Below, one piece after another: positions 63,901-64,000 of a DNA stretch of 64,000 nucleotides. The notes beneath the pieces were generated by a model. That model saw only the letters and a program-made list of their open reading frames with translations, was not told the DNA's origin and made no database searches. A program made the translations under genes and the position numbers. The stretch comes from Actinernus sp. WN-2022 (taxonomy: Eukaryota > Cnidaria > Anthozoa > Actiniaria > Actinernidae): positions 33,874,802-33,938,801 of the forward strand of contig JAOWCC010000064.1 in NCBI GenBank assembly GCA_030867875.1, given 5' to 3'. The first letter of the stretch is position 1, and every line of letters starts with the position of its first letter.

Positions 63901-64000
63901 TGTATTTCGATGCTGACAGAATAACAAGGCCGAGGTACACAAAGTCATCTAAAAATAAATGACATATTCCTGAAGTACCTGTCTGGATTGAACATCAGAG
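12821..64000 (-). CDS. ARHGEF11/12-like: RGS-RhoGEF (ARHGEF11/12, Drosophila RhoGEF2 type), 39 exons, 5' end outside window
   Basis: I joined 39 exons by hand using GT-AG sites. Every junction keeps the reading frame, giving 1,169 residues. An acidic, Ser-rich linker comes first. The RGS-like domain follows (residues about 89-269: PAHLAVFLHYLISNSDPSSL; NKRALGLGSLFG), then a C1 zinc domain (301-361), a linker, and the DH domain (about 515-740: KEIKRQEVIHEL; RLTKYPLLLEGINKNTP). Next is the PH domain (about 749-875: LLLEDLLIILQKQDDRLVLK), then a Pro/Glu-rich tail. The family binds G-alpha-12/13 through the RGS-like domain and activates RhoA through DH-PH at the plasma membrane. Family members begin with a PDZ domain, which would lie upstream of the window. 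RGS plus C1 plus DH-PH is the arrangement known for Drosophila RhoGEF2 and C. elegans RHGF-1; vertebrate ARHGEF11/12 lack the C1. Introns hold most of the transposons listed here. Confidence 0.9.
13703..14838 (+). pseudogene. LINE reverse transcriptase fragment, frameshifted
   Basis: RT motifs are spread over three frames: DLSKAFDIVNH and VCGVPQS (13703-13960), then GPLLFILYINYI and the active-site FADDTNVF (13960-14415). Last comes a C-terminal piece with GPKFWNSLPNELKRCTS (14584-14838). The 5' endonuclease part is missing, so it is 5' truncated and dead, of a CR1/Jockey-like type by the tail. It sits in the intron between RhoGEF exons 38 and 39, antisense to the gene. Confidence 0.85.
15244..15514 (-). 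CDS. RhoGEF exon 38 (C-terminal tail)
   Basis: The acceptor is a strong pyrimidine tract ending CTACCCCCAG. It starts in phase 0 with LPLPDPPPPISITVPS, is Ser-rich in the middle (GWSSSSSSNETMK), and ends SARSSLALL at donor TTAG|GTGAGT in phase 1. It joins in frame to exon 37 through the AGG|GTATGA donor at 17653 and to exon 39. Confidence 0.7.
15651..15883 (+). repeat. 17-bp minisatellite, about 14 units
   Basis: The unit is TCCGTACCCTTACTGTG with occasional CATACTGTG, GTACC and GTATC variants. Because 17 is not a multiple of 3, all three frames stay open, which produces spurious 'proteins'. Confidence 0.95.
15925..16400 (+). repeat. 117-bp tandem module, about 4 units
   Basis: Each unit contains GTGCTGTAGATGCGCTGTGC, TTGATTGGATCAGCAGGACA and CAACGTCACGGCATGCCGTT. 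Unit starts lie near 15925, 16040, 16156 and 16278. The last has an extra GTGCTGTAGCC. Confidence 0.9.
16780..17200. repeat. Foldback with arms of about 100 bp
   Basis: The segment around 16803-16870 (CGTCACGCCATGCGCTAGCT, CCACTAACGGCTGCTTACAC) is inverted at 17105-17170. A 220-bp spacer separates the arms and has no supported gene. Confidence 0.75.
17284..17573. repeat. Short-armed foldback in the RhoGEF 3' region
   Basis: ATGTTTCGTTTACCATTGCC (17285-) is inverted as GGCAATGGTAAACGAAACAT (about 17553-17572), with decayed similarity inward (GTTGGGTCGG). Confidence 0.6.
17514..17519 (-). promoter_or_regulatory. Candidate polyadenylation signal of the short RhoGEF isoform
   Basis: AATAAA on the - strand about 130 nt after the TGA that follows exon 37 when its donor is not used. 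It is consistent with an alternative 3' end. A six-base motif alone is weak evidence. Confidence 0.4.
17653..18158 (-). CDS. RhoGEF exon 37 (acidic, proline-rich tail)
   Basis: Acceptor CTTTGCGATAG, phase 1 entry, 169 codons. It begins RGRRGGVSLAGPR, continues with PPSPPLRQRR and a long Glu-rich stretch, and ends ECEPLPPPPPPPDPEAEP then PNPPPDIR. The donor is AGG|GTATGA. If it is not spliced, the next two codons are Val and TGA (17650-17652), giving an alternative C terminus. Confidence 0.8.
18259..18305 (-). CDS. RhoGEF exon 36 (PH C-terminal helix)
   Basis: Acceptor TTACTTTATAG and donor AGAG|GTGACG. It reads WYKYITDTAEAFKGR. The Trp and following helix are the usual end of a PH domain. 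Enters in phase 2 and leaves in phase 1. Confidence 0.85.
18796..18883 (-). CDS. RhoGEF exon 35 (PH)
   Basis: Acceptor TTTGATTTCAG, donor AAAA|GTAAGA. It reads KRAFFLVGTSSVGPQIYELV then AATITERK, matching the late beta strands of the ARHGEF11/12 PH domain. Confidence 0.9.
19037..19212. mobile_element. Small MITE with TACCTTA / TAAGGTA ends
   Basis: The left end TACCTTACTGGTACTTATTT and the complement of the right end (TACCTTATTGGTACTTATTT) are inverted, followed by TCGCG. The inner sequence has several CGCGAAA phrases. The 28-bp array begins at its right end. Confidence 0.8.
19203..20045 (+). repeat. 28-bp minisatellite, about 30 units
   Basis: The unit is AATAAGGTACATAGGAATCA then TGACATCC, with ATATG, ACATG, ATAGG and ACAGG sub-variants. 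The first 10 bp of every unit are the terminal bases of the adjoining MITE, and the other 18 bp look like its original flank. Confidence 0.95.
20055..20757. mobile_element. TIR element with a nested foldback (20092-20407)
   Basis: Outer ends AAAGGACTGGTACCGAGTGT and the complement of ACACTCGGTCCCAGTCCTTT are inverted and continue to AAATTTAA. Inside, arms near 20092-20219 and 20263-20407 are inverted (GAGTAAATAAGAACTGAATA), with a GGGGGGACGCCATCCCCCC tip. Confidence 0.75.
20855..20912 (-). CDS. RhoGEF exon 34 (PH)
   Basis: Acceptor TTTATTTACAG, donor ACTG|GTATGT. It reads THSPIIKLNNVLTRNVAT, the strand that carries SPVIKL...VLVRxVAT in vertebrate members. Leaves in phase 1. Confidence 0.9.
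21667..21776 (-). CDS. RhoGEF exon 33 (PH)
   Basis: Acceptor CCCTCTGTACAG, donor GAGAAG|GTTTTG. It reads LHVLLLEDLLIILQKQDDRL then VLKCHSTNMSTGYQEK. LLLEDxLxxLQKQDDRLVL is characteristic of ARHGEF11/12 PH domains. Confidence 0.95.
21930..22015. repeat. Fragment of the CGGTTTTCGATTGAGT MITE family
   Basis: CGGTTTTCGATTGAGTATCG and AACCAAAACCAAAGTAATTA, the left end of the family described at 25590-27630 and 62349-62633. The right end is missing. Confidence 0.65.
22128..22203 (-). CDS. RhoGEF exon 32 (start of PH)
   Basis: Acceptor CTTTCTTGCAG, donor ATAG|GTATGT. It reads LDLSKKKLVYDGSLTWRIS then RTKSI, the first PH strands (compare LDLTKRKMIHEGPLxW). Leaves in phase 1. Confidence 0.92.
22503..22690 (-). 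repeat. Retroposon 3' tail-like sequence
   Basis: On the - strand it ends in CGCAATATAAATTTTATATT followed by ATTATTATT, a shape common at CR1/L2-linked SINE and LINE 3' ends. No coding part is visible. Confidence 0.4.
22755..22905. repeat. Small MITE, ATAGACCTTYATC ends
   Basis: ATAGACCTTTATCACGCAG on the left and the complement of CTGCACGATGAAGGTCTAT on the right. About 150 bp, no ORF. Confidence 0.7.
22979..23056 (-). CDS. RhoGEF exon 31 (DH-PH junction)
   Basis: Acceptor TCCATTGCAG, donor TTTAAG|GTTGGC. It reads RLIEFQKKVDRKSIENTSNK then QMEEFK, the helix linking DH to PH. Phase 0 to 0. Confidence 0.9.
23157..23207 (-). CDS. RhoGEF exon 30 (DH last helix)
   Basis: Acceptor TAATTGTTTCAG, donor CAACAG|GTATGT. 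It reads DLLAYVNQSVKECENQQ, corresponding to the LxYVNxAVKExEN helix of the family. Phase 0 to 0. Confidence 0.92.
23598..23647 (-). CDS. RhoGEF exon 29 (DH)
   Basis: Acceptor GACGTCTTGCAG, donor ACAAAG|GTGAGA. It reads SLPDSKDIDRSIICTK, the loop and start of the last DH helix. Phase 1 to 0. Confidence 0.85.
23684..24013. repeat. Foldback next to exon 29
   Basis: GCCACACAGCGGTCAAACGT (left) is inverted at 23990-24013 and continues as TGCGC. The spacer contains CCGCGCGAATTTCCCGCG. Confidence 0.7.
24486..24626. repeat. Small MITE, GAGGATGGCAAAGATT ends
   Basis: GAGGATGGCAAAGATTAAAG on the left and the complement of CTTGAATCTTTGCCATCCTC on the right. About 140 bp, non-coding. Confidence 0.7.
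24755..24872 (-). CDS. RhoGEF exon 28 (DH, CR3)
   Basis: Acceptor GTTGTTTCAG, donor CCAA|GTAAGT. It reads NCEGSPLCRRLKLNEIISTS then YQRLTKYPLLLEGINKNTP. QRLTKYPLLL is the hallmark DH helix that contacts Rho. Leaves in phase 1. Confidence 0.97.
25651..26926. mobile_element. 1.28 kb element with very long inverted repeats
   Basis: GTAGTAGGGAGTGATCAGAA at the left is inverted at the right (TTCTGATCACTCCCTACTAC). The two arms match for over 250 bp, through GACAGGCATAGACGGC and TACCTCCGCTATCACTCGTA. The left arm is longer because a 68-bp unit (TGCGGAGGATTCTCATTAAA ...) is repeated about three times. Flanks CTACAGAA and TTACAGAG may be an imperfect 8-bp duplication. The centre is GGA-rich and non-coding. 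Confidence 0.8.
27189..27353. repeat. Small MITE inside the 27 kb repeat
   Basis: GGCCTTCACCTC on the left and the complement of GAGGTGAAGGCC on the right. It breaks the CAAGTAAA phrase of the host repeat, parts of which lie on each side. Confidence 0.6.
27648..27773 (-). CDS. RhoGEF exon 27 (DH)
   Basis: Acceptor GAGAGAGAAG-side TCTCTCTCTTCAG, donor TTATC|GTAAGT. It reads FDDEAGERAKEACATFCNHQ then RYALEQLRQRQRKDPKLAQF, the central DH helices. 42 codons, phase 0 to 0. Confidence 0.95.
27930..28038. repeat. Strong hairpin with 40-bp arms and a CRE-like centre
   Basis: CATAAAACTCATTTGAATTT and its complement close the hairpin. The inner arms include CGCCGCCATCTTG and CAAGATGGCGGCG. The loop holds TGACGTCA, a perfect CRE-type palindrome. 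Only about two mismatches in the arms. Confidence 0.85.
28222..28398. repeat. Small MITE, TGTTGGATTGCACGA ends
   Basis: TGTTGGATTGCACGACC on the left and the complement of GGATCGTGCAATCCAACA on the right. The interior repeats CCAACAT several times. Confidence 0.7.
28518..28597 (-). CDS. RhoGEF exon 26 (DH)
   Basis: Acceptor CCTTTTTTTAG, donor AAAGA|GTAAGT. It reads ELLQSMKKREVESEVILCIG then DIMLQR. IGDxxLxR is typical of this DH family. Phase 1 to 0. Confidence 0.92.
29131..29224 (-). CDS. RhoGEF exon 25 (DH)
   Basis: Acceptor ATTCAG, donor CACG|GTGAGC. It reads VFYKPMKKMSIMPYEAIKQL then FPNLDELIQIH. VFYxPM and LFPNLDELIxxH are conserved in ARHGEF11/12. Leaves in phase 1. Confidence 0.95.
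29480..29745 (+). repeat. 33-bp minisatellite, degenerate, about 9 units
   Basis: Units resemble TTGAACCAACACTGTCCAAA then CCGGAGTCTATCA. Later copies replace AAACCGG by CGAGAG or CAGAGAG. It lies just 5' (on +) of exon 24. Confidence 0.9.
29771..29823 (-). CDS. RhoGEF exon 24 (DH, CR1)
   Basis: Acceptor ATTTTGCTCAG, donor ACAAA|GTAAGT. It reads LIHTEKTHVRNLKVMDK after a split Glu. The ELxxTExxHVRxLKV motif is the first conserved DH helix. Phase 1 to 0. Confidence 0.95.
30631..31779. mobile_element. Nested Mutator-like element with 9-bp target duplication
   Basis: GGGATCAAC flanks it at 30622-30630 and 31780-31788. The ends TAGCCTGCGTTGCGGCTCTG and its complement are inverted repeats of about 140 bp (through CCCATGGTTATTTTGAT). 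TIR length and 9-bp duplication fit Mutator-like elements. No transposase core is present. A short Cys-containing ORF is at 30983-31213. Confidence 0.85.
30983..31213 (+). CDS. Short Cys-containing ORF in the nested element
   Basis: AUG-initiated, 76 codons, beginning MSTTVCRICNVCFKVAFGNS: two adjacent CxxC motifs, then a helical stretch with SSLKKEKIAEALNN. The style resembles the Cys-rich N-terminal module of some transposon proteins. It may be the first exon left of a lost transposase. Not recognised further, and perhaps not expressed. Confidence 0.35.
   Translation: MSTTVCRICNVCFKVAFGNSNISTARICSSLKKEKIAEALNNSSWCLQKYWSSYSEICFSIKVSLSFPRKEDSKLL
32992..33082 (+). repeat. Two poly(C) runs
   Basis: Runs of about 19 and 17 C at 32992 and 33066 inside a decayed repeat (AAACTTTGATAA, AATCTTTGATGA, AAACTTTGTTTG before each run). 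Confidence 0.85.
33244..33925. mobile_element. hAT-like MITE with 8-bp target duplication
   Basis: GTCAAAAG at 33236-33243 and 33926-33933 directly flanks 23-bp inverted ends TAGGCCTGTCCCGATTGCGC. The 8-bp duplication and end style indicate the hAT superfamily. Both subterminal zones contain many GAGCACTTTTT phrases, all in the same orientation. No transposase. Confidence 0.9.
34076..34146 (+). repeat. 10-bp tandem repeat, about 7 units
   Basis: Units of TCGTGTTCAC type (ACTCGTGTTC) at 34076-34146. Low-complexity array inside an intron. Confidence 0.8.
34434..34485 (-). CDS. RhoGEF exon 23 (start of DH)
   Basis: Acceptor GTTTTTATCAG, donor CATG|GTAAGT. It reads IIKKLKQKEIKRQEVIH, matching LxxxEIKRQEVIxEL at the start of the family's DH domain. 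Leaves in phase 1. Confidence 0.93.
34817..35345. mobile_element. Foldback element split by a SINE
   Basis: CTGGAAAAATCGAACCATTG (left) and the complement of the segment ending 35345 (CTGGAGAAATCGGACCATTT) are inverted. Both continue into ACGGACTT / ACAGACTT and CTGTAAAATGTTTG. Related ends occur near 40467 and 43310. Confidence 0.65.
34914..35279 (+). mobile_element. tRNA-derived SINE
   Basis: The head has an A box (TTAGCTTAGTTGGTAGAGC) and a B box (GGTTCGAATCC, 34969-34979) with tRNA-like spacing. The body ends TGACGCTATATAAATATGGC and then ATTATTATT, typical of a SINE mobilised by a CR1/L2-type LINE. The tRNA part is not a tRNA gene: the 3' side runs on into the SINE body and the acceptor stem is incomplete. 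Confidence 0.9.
35729..36346. mobile_element. GGTATCAGA...GAGGCTGGTTGTC element with nested foldback
   Basis: The left end (GGTATCAGAACGAGGCTGGT) is inverted at the right (ACCAGCCTCGCTTTGATGCC). An uninterrupted 160-bp relative is at 63418-63577. The nested foldback lies at 35818-36193, with arms GCCAAAGCCTTGGTTTGACC and the complement of GGTCAAACCGAGGCTTTGGC. Confidence 0.7.
36369..36424 (-). CDS. RhoGEF exon 22 (linker)
   Basis: Acceptor TTTTTCGTCAG, donor AATTC|GTAAGT. It reads RSVRSRSPSFVSPEEEEF, an Arg/Ser segment (possible phosphorylation site) just before DH. Phase 1 to 0. Confidence 0.85.
37681..37921. repeat. MITE family 'TTTTTGCAGG', copy 2
   Basis: TTTTTGCAGGAAACAGTCAC on the left, ATCCTGCAAAAG on the right, interior as in the 329-590 copy (GAATGAATTGAGCTCGTGAT). 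Confidence 0.75.
38614..39098. mobile_element. TIR element with a tandem array in each arm
   Basis: Ends CCCCGGTTTACAAGACA and the complement of TGTCATGTAAACCGGGC are inverted. The left arm carries eight 22-bp units (ATTTTTGTCACGGTACTCCT AC) at 38633-38820. The right arm carries seven 20-bp units (GAGTGCCGTGCCCAAGCTAC) at 38939-39078. Reverse-complemented, the right unit (TTGGGCACGGCACTCGTAG) is a diverged version of the left unit. Confidence 0.85.
39393..39582. repeat. MITE, TAGCCTCCTCC ends
   Basis: GTAGCCTCCTCCACAGGCAT on the left and the complement of ATGCCTGCGGAGGAGGCTAC on the right, with arms of about 45 bp through AAGAAATCAGATT. A larger relative is at 47322-47929. Confidence 0.8.
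39992..40038 (-). CDS. RhoGEF exon 21 (linker)
   Basis: Acceptor AACATTTCAG, donor GATG|GTAAGT. It reads GVDSPTSALDVVSED. Phase 2 to 1. The next exon to the right is 6.9 kb away, so a missed exon is possible, but the phases join. Confidence 0.75.
40545..40973. mobile_element. Compound foldback
   Basis: Outer arms AGAGGTAATCGGCTAACGCT and its complement at 40950-40970. Two more inverted pairs lie inside: ATCATGTTATGTAAACA against TGTTTACATCACATGAT, and CCAGTTTCGTATTCGAAAAT against its complement near 40915-40936. Non-coding. Confidence 0.7.
41100..42841 (+). pseudogene. LINE reverse transcriptase, 5' truncated and frameshifted
   Basis: RT motifs in order: ISLLPLLSKGLEKCV (41190), VIYLDLTRAFETVCH (about 41385), SCVPQ then PGSVLGPILFLLYIHDLPG, active site MLADDTKCF (41650). 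The stretch to LKLLPLCYSLEYLDC (42200) follows, with frame breaks near 41290 and 41570. The 3' end is a TTGTAAATAAAAATAAATAA tail. A CR1/L2-like lineage different from the 13.7 kb LINE. Antisense to the RhoGEF, in its intron 20. Confidence 0.85.
42846..43224. mobile_element. Foldback with arms of about 120 bp, TACCGTCG ends
   Basis: TACCGTCG at both ends. The arms share CACGTGAGGTGAAAACATGT and CATCAAACTTTCGAAG on the left and their complements on the right. No ORF. It directly follows the LINE tail. Confidence 0.75.
44274..44591. repeat. MITE, CGCGGCAAAACGT family, copy A
   Basis: CGGCAAAACGT on the left and ACGTTTTGCCGCGG on the right. The interior TTTTTAGTAAATAATTTTAT and GTTAAAGTCTTAGGCTTAG are shared with 47473-47822. 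Confidence 0.8.
44624..44813 (+). repeat. (GGGGGA)n purine tract
   Basis: About 190 bp of G runs separated by single A, with almost no pyrimidine. It produces spurious Gly/Glu/Arg ORFs on + and Pro/Leu ORFs on -. Strong G-quadruplex and triplex potential. Confidence 0.95.
45367..45815. repeat. Foldback with CTAGTCC-rich arms
   Basis: AGTGCTCGACCTTA on the left and the complement of TTAAGGACGAGCACT on the right. Both arms contain several GGACTAGT phrases. Confidence 0.6.
45904..45941. repeat. Near-perfect hairpin, CCAAGATGGCGTCGAAAG arms
   Basis: 18-bp arms around a 2-nt centre with one mismatch. Contains AAGATGGCG, a YY1-like core, on both strands. Confidence 0.75.
46011..46153. repeat. Small MITE, 25-bp inverted ends
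   Basis: CCCTTTATGTAGGACGACAC on the left and the complement of GTGTCGTCCTACATGAAGGG on the right. The interior repeats ACAATAGAATACAAC-like phrases. Confidence 0.8.
46950..46990 (-). CDS. RhoGEF exon 20 (linker)
   Basis: Acceptor TTTCTTTGCAG, donor AAAAG|GTAAAT. It reads ELTVSTAVTVMKK in phase 0. Leaves in phase 2. Identified by splice sites and phase only. Confidence 0.65.
47322..47929. mobile_element. TAGCCTCC-type element with a nested MITE
   Basis: TAGCCTCCTTCGCAGG on the left and the complement of CCTGCAGAGGAGGCTA on the right, continuing into GTTTGGGTTT on both arms. The CGCGGCAAAACG MITE (47473-47822) is inserted inside. Confidence 0.7.
47473..47822. repeat. MITE, CGCGGCAAAACG family, copy B
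   Basis: CACACCGCGGCAAAACG and the complement of CGTTTTGCCACGGTGTG form the ends. The interior matches copy A at 44274-44591. Confidence 0.8.
48001..48019 (-). CDS. RhoGEF exon 19, 19-bp microexon (linker)
   Basis: Acceptor TTTTTTTGAAG, donor GGAT|GTAAGT. Completes Arg and reads SMSSPD. Phase 2 to 0. Confidence 0.7.
48811..48861 (-). CDS. RhoGEF exon 18 (linker)
   Basis: Acceptor GCTTCCACAG, donor GACAG|GTGAGT. It reads LTEEGNDLGSCSEGED. Phase 2 to 2. The adjacent 48859-48935 is a 40-bp direct duplication. Confidence 0.8.
49264..49283 (-). CDS. RhoGEF exon 17, 20-bp microexon (linker)
   Basis: Acceptor ATCTTTTTTAG, donor GAAAA|GTAAGT. It reads LSGRRE plus two bases of the next codon. Phase 0 to 2. 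Confidence 0.65.
49468..49934. mobile_element. Foldback flanked by TTAA, AGGGGAACT ends
   Basis: TTAA at 49464-49467 and 49935-49938 flanks ends AGGGGAACT / AGTTCCCCT. Arms of about 120 bp match through AATAAGTTCTGATATTTTAT and TATGAAGAGAAAAT. TTAA duplication suggests a piggyBac- or Kolobok-type non-autonomous element. Confidence 0.85.
50212..50249 (-). CDS. RhoGEF exon 16 (linker)
   Basis: Acceptor TTTCTCTACAG, donor AAATG|GTAAGT. It reads SRKKLGSFDEEM. Phase 1 to 0. Confidence 0.82.
50355..50468 (-). CDS. RhoGEF exon 15 (linker)
   Basis: Acceptor TTTTTCCCACCAG, donor GAAG|GTGAGC. It reads EQARNNKHVTNIHLVPTYNQ then SNKDKDKDGDQHDHRGE, a hydrophilic segment. Phase 1 to 1. Confidence 0.8.
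50757..52243. repeat. Inverted repeat pair of about 135 bp, 1.2 kb apart
   Basis: 50757-50903 and 52109-52243 are nearly identical reverse complements (GATATGGGTGGTGTTTCTGG, CCTACGGATTCACATTTATA). A second inverted pair, TAAAGGAGCTCATTCAACCA, lies near 50985 and 52505. A third (TTTTACAGGAACTAG) lies near 50697 and 52106. The pairs are not simply nested, so several elements or a rearrangement is involved. Confidence 0.75.
52574..52646 (-). CDS. RhoGEF exon 14 (linker after C1)
   Basis: Acceptor CATTTTTCATTAG, donor GCAA|GTAAGT. It reads QKTNGLSTRRVLNPRRISSP then NPDA. Phase 0 to 1. Confidence 0.82.
52946..53227. repeat. MITE-like repeat, copy 2 (longer form)
   Basis: Reverse complement of the element at 1-193, with about 100 extra bp in the middle (GGTGGATATTTACCGAGCCG on +). 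The ends read TAGTATATACCACACCAGTG and GGTGAATAATTGTAAATTAT in reverse complement. Confidence 0.7.
53315..53391 (-). CDS. RhoGEF exon 13 (second half of C1)
   Basis: Acceptor TCTTTTTCTAG, donor AAAG|GTGTGT. It completes Ile and reads CEYNIHKVGCYENIEELCPG then PKKRK, supplying the last Cys/His ligands of the C1 domain and a basic patch. Phase 1 to 0. Confidence 0.9.
53574..54080 (+). repeat. Degenerate minisatellite, 22-25-bp units, about 20 copies
   Basis: Units such as ATGTTAGGAAATGGTGGAGA fill most of the intron between exons 12 and 13. The ORFs across it (WWRYHVRK-type) are artefacts. Confidence 0.9.
54144..54249 (-). CDS. RhoGEF exon 12 (first half of C1)
   Basis: Acceptor CCCAATTTCAG, donor CTCAA|GTAAGT. 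It reads IRGHHFVSTHYTSTTFCNHC then SNLLWGIGDQGFQCS. H-x12-C-x2-C-x13-C matches a C1 (diacylglycerol-binding-like) zinc domain. Phase 0 to 1. Confidence 0.93.
54853..54945 (-). CDS. RhoGEF exon 11 (lead-in to C1)
   Basis: Acceptor ATCACTTTTTAG, donor AAAAAG|GTACAA. It reads AGSGYGNILERCSSFTQKEN then KSIFKIKGSKK, and joins in phase 0 to the C1 exon. Confidence 0.82.
55579..55636 (-). CDS. RhoGEF exon 10 (end of RGS-like domain)
   Basis: Acceptor TTGTTTCACAG, donor TTAAAG|GTAAGA. It reads SAMASALTTFMKQTGLTLK, the last helix of the RGS-like fold. Phase 2 to 0. Confidence 0.85.
55850..56392 (+). repeat. (ATC)n-rich microsatellites split by a CAGGGTT-ended insert
   Basis: ATC/CAT-rich stretches at 55850-55945 and 56232-56392 flank an insert of about 290 bp, with ends CAGGGTT and AACCCTG. 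Its interior repeats GGGCAAGTG. The insert may be a hAT-like MITE. The duplication cannot be told from the microsatellite. Confidence 0.6.
56776..56848 (-). CDS. RhoGEF exon 9 (RGS-like domain)
   Basis: Acceptor TTTTCTTGTCAG, donor TTAAT|GTAAGA. It reads DNMDKSKEMSVVEQTLMPHL then DNL. Phase 1 to 2. Confidence 0.85.
57098..57195 (-). CDS. RhoGEF exon 8 (RGS-like domain)
   Basis: Acceptor TTGTCTGCAG, donor GAAG|GTATGG. It reads SACSEEINELLADFRNKRAL then GLGSLFGDHQLE. RxKRxLGLGSLYG is a signature of the ARHGEF11/12/1 RGS-like domain. Phase 2 to 1. Confidence 0.96.
57250..57510. repeat. MITE family 'TTTTGCAGG', copy 3
   Basis: ATTTTGTAGGAAACAGTC at the left, interior ATATCACTTCAATAATGAAT, and a decayed right end (CACATGATTGTTTCCAGAAA). 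Confidence 0.65.
57563..57623 (-). CDS. RhoGEF exon 7 (RGS-like domain)
   Basis: Acceptor GCTGTCATAG, donor CAAG|GTAAGC. It reads STLGKDCSEECIRNLFVPS. Phase 1 to 2. Confidence 0.88.
58313..58355 (-). CDS. RhoGEF exon 6 (RGS-like domain)
   Basis: Acceptor TCCCTTTGTAG, donor ATCG|GTAAGT. It reads PLKVDTDRGIVQAI, the APLxV segment of the family. Phase 0 to 1. Confidence 0.9.
58873..59172. repeat. MITE family 'TTTTGCAGG', copy 4 (inverted)
   Basis: AATAGGCCTTTTGCAG at the left. The right end (CTAACAGTCACATGCTGATA in reverse complement) and the interior match copy 1 in the opposite orientation. Confidence 0.7.
59476..59574 (-). CDS. RhoGEF exon 5 (RGS-like domain)
   Basis: Acceptor CTTTTCATAG, donor AAGCG|GTAAGC. 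It reads FFWLVTESYREGNYKEMKKW then SYEIYSTFLAEKA. Compare LLFYLxSExY...IxxxFLExxA of the family. 33 codons, phase 0. Confidence 0.95.
60401..61588. repeat. Possible 1.2 kb TIR element
   Basis: TTTAAGGTCTCGATAAAGGT at the left and the complement of CTTTATTGAGACCTTAAA at the right. Similarity decays inward. The 100-codon - strand frame inside (60743-61045) is not recognisable. Confidence 0.4.
61864..61919 (-). CDS. RhoGEF exon 4 (RGS-like domain)
   Basis: Acceptor TTTCTTTCCACAG, donor GTTTG|GTAAGC. It reads HLAVFLHYLISNSDPSSL after a split Ala. PAHLxVFLxYxxSxxDPxxL is the first RGS-like helix of the family. Phase 1 to 0. Confidence 0.96.
62204..62258 (-). CDS. RhoGEF exon 3 (start of RGS-like domain)
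   Basis: Acceptor TTTCATTTCAG, donor CCTG|GTGAGT. It reads FGEDDGPFNDLEILKNKP, the acidic segment ahead of the RGS-like core; in the family this element contacts G-alpha. Phase 0 to 1. Confidence 0.92.
62349..62633. repeat. CGGTTTTTGATTGAGT family MITE, full copy
   Basis: AGAGCGGTTTTTGATTGAGT on the left and the complement of ACTCAATTACTGCTCT on the right. The interior matches the copies near 26990-27620 (ATGTTTGGTTTTAGTTTAGA). Confidence 0.75.
62956..63198 (-). CDS. RhoGEF exon 2 of the window (acidic linker)
   Basis: Acceptor TTTGTCTCTTTAG, donor GAGAAG|GTTGGT. 81 codons: SPSLPSAWTPEGIDKK at the start, DDESTSMSTESTKPE in the middle, CQDEDDFQSDEEK at the end. A disordered, Ser/Glu-rich linker as expected between PDZ and RGS-like domains. 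Phase 0 to 0. Confidence 0.88.
63418..63577. repeat. GGTATCAGA-type MITE, uninterrupted copy
   Basis: TGGTATCAGAGTGAGGCCAG on the left, ACCCACGCTTTGAGGTCA on the right. Same family as 35729-36346 without the nested insert. Confidence 0.65.
63979..64000 (-). CDS. RhoGEF exon 1 of the window, cut by the edge
   Basis: Only the 3' end is visible: SDVQSRQ followed by donor GACAG|GTACTT, phase 0, which joins exon 2. The rest lies beyond the right edge. Confidence 0.6.

Overview
This is animal genomic DNA. The evidence is a GT-AG spliced gene, LINE reverse-transcriptase remnants, a tRNA-headed SINE, and dense foldback or MITE-type DNA elements with several tandem arrays. The style (AT-rich, many foldback elements, THAP/DDE transposase beside a YqaJ nuclease, a RhoGEF that keeps both an RGS-like and a C1 domain) suggests a cnidarian, most likely an anthozoan such as a coral or anemone. 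That taxon is an inference, and no species is claimed.

Region 1-2.0 kb holds MITE remnants and a tRNA-like fragment. Region 2.05-8.77 kb is one large DNA transposon with recognisable terminal inverted repeats. On the + strand it carries a THAP-domain DDE transposase, split by a 1.14 kb insertion. Convergent to it, on the - strand, is a 917-residue protein that I read as SWIM zinc finger, YqaJ nuclease, two PHD fingers and a Ulp1-type protease. Region 9.7-12.7 kb is foldback DNA, including a 21-copy, 74-bp satellite enclosed by terminal inverted repeats.

From 12.8 kb to the right edge (64.0 kb), the - strand carries one host gene: an RGS-type Rho guanine-nucleotide exchange factor (ARHGEF11/ARHGEF12/Drosophila RhoGEF2 type). 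I reconstructed 39 exons by hand with compatible phases at every junction, giving 1,169 residues in the window. The order is acidic linker, RGS-like domain, C1 domain, linker, DH, PH and an acidic/proline-rich tail ending in a short helix. The N-terminal part, where this family usually has a PDZ domain, would lie to the right of the window. Family knowledge predicts coupling of G-alpha-12/13 (RGS-like domain) to RhoA activation (DH-PH).

The introns are crowded with mobile DNA: two 5'-truncated LINEs, a SINE, a hAT-like MITE with an 8-bp target duplication, nested elements with 9- and 10-bp duplications, a TTAA-flanked foldback, and many other foldbacks. At least four TIR elements contain, or directly abut, tandem arrays whose units derive from the element itself. 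Most other open frames are shadows of repeats. Stretches not listed (about 0.6-1.6, 8.8-9.7, 31.9-32.9, 36.5-37.6, 46.2-46.9 and 59.2-60.4 kb) showed me no gene.
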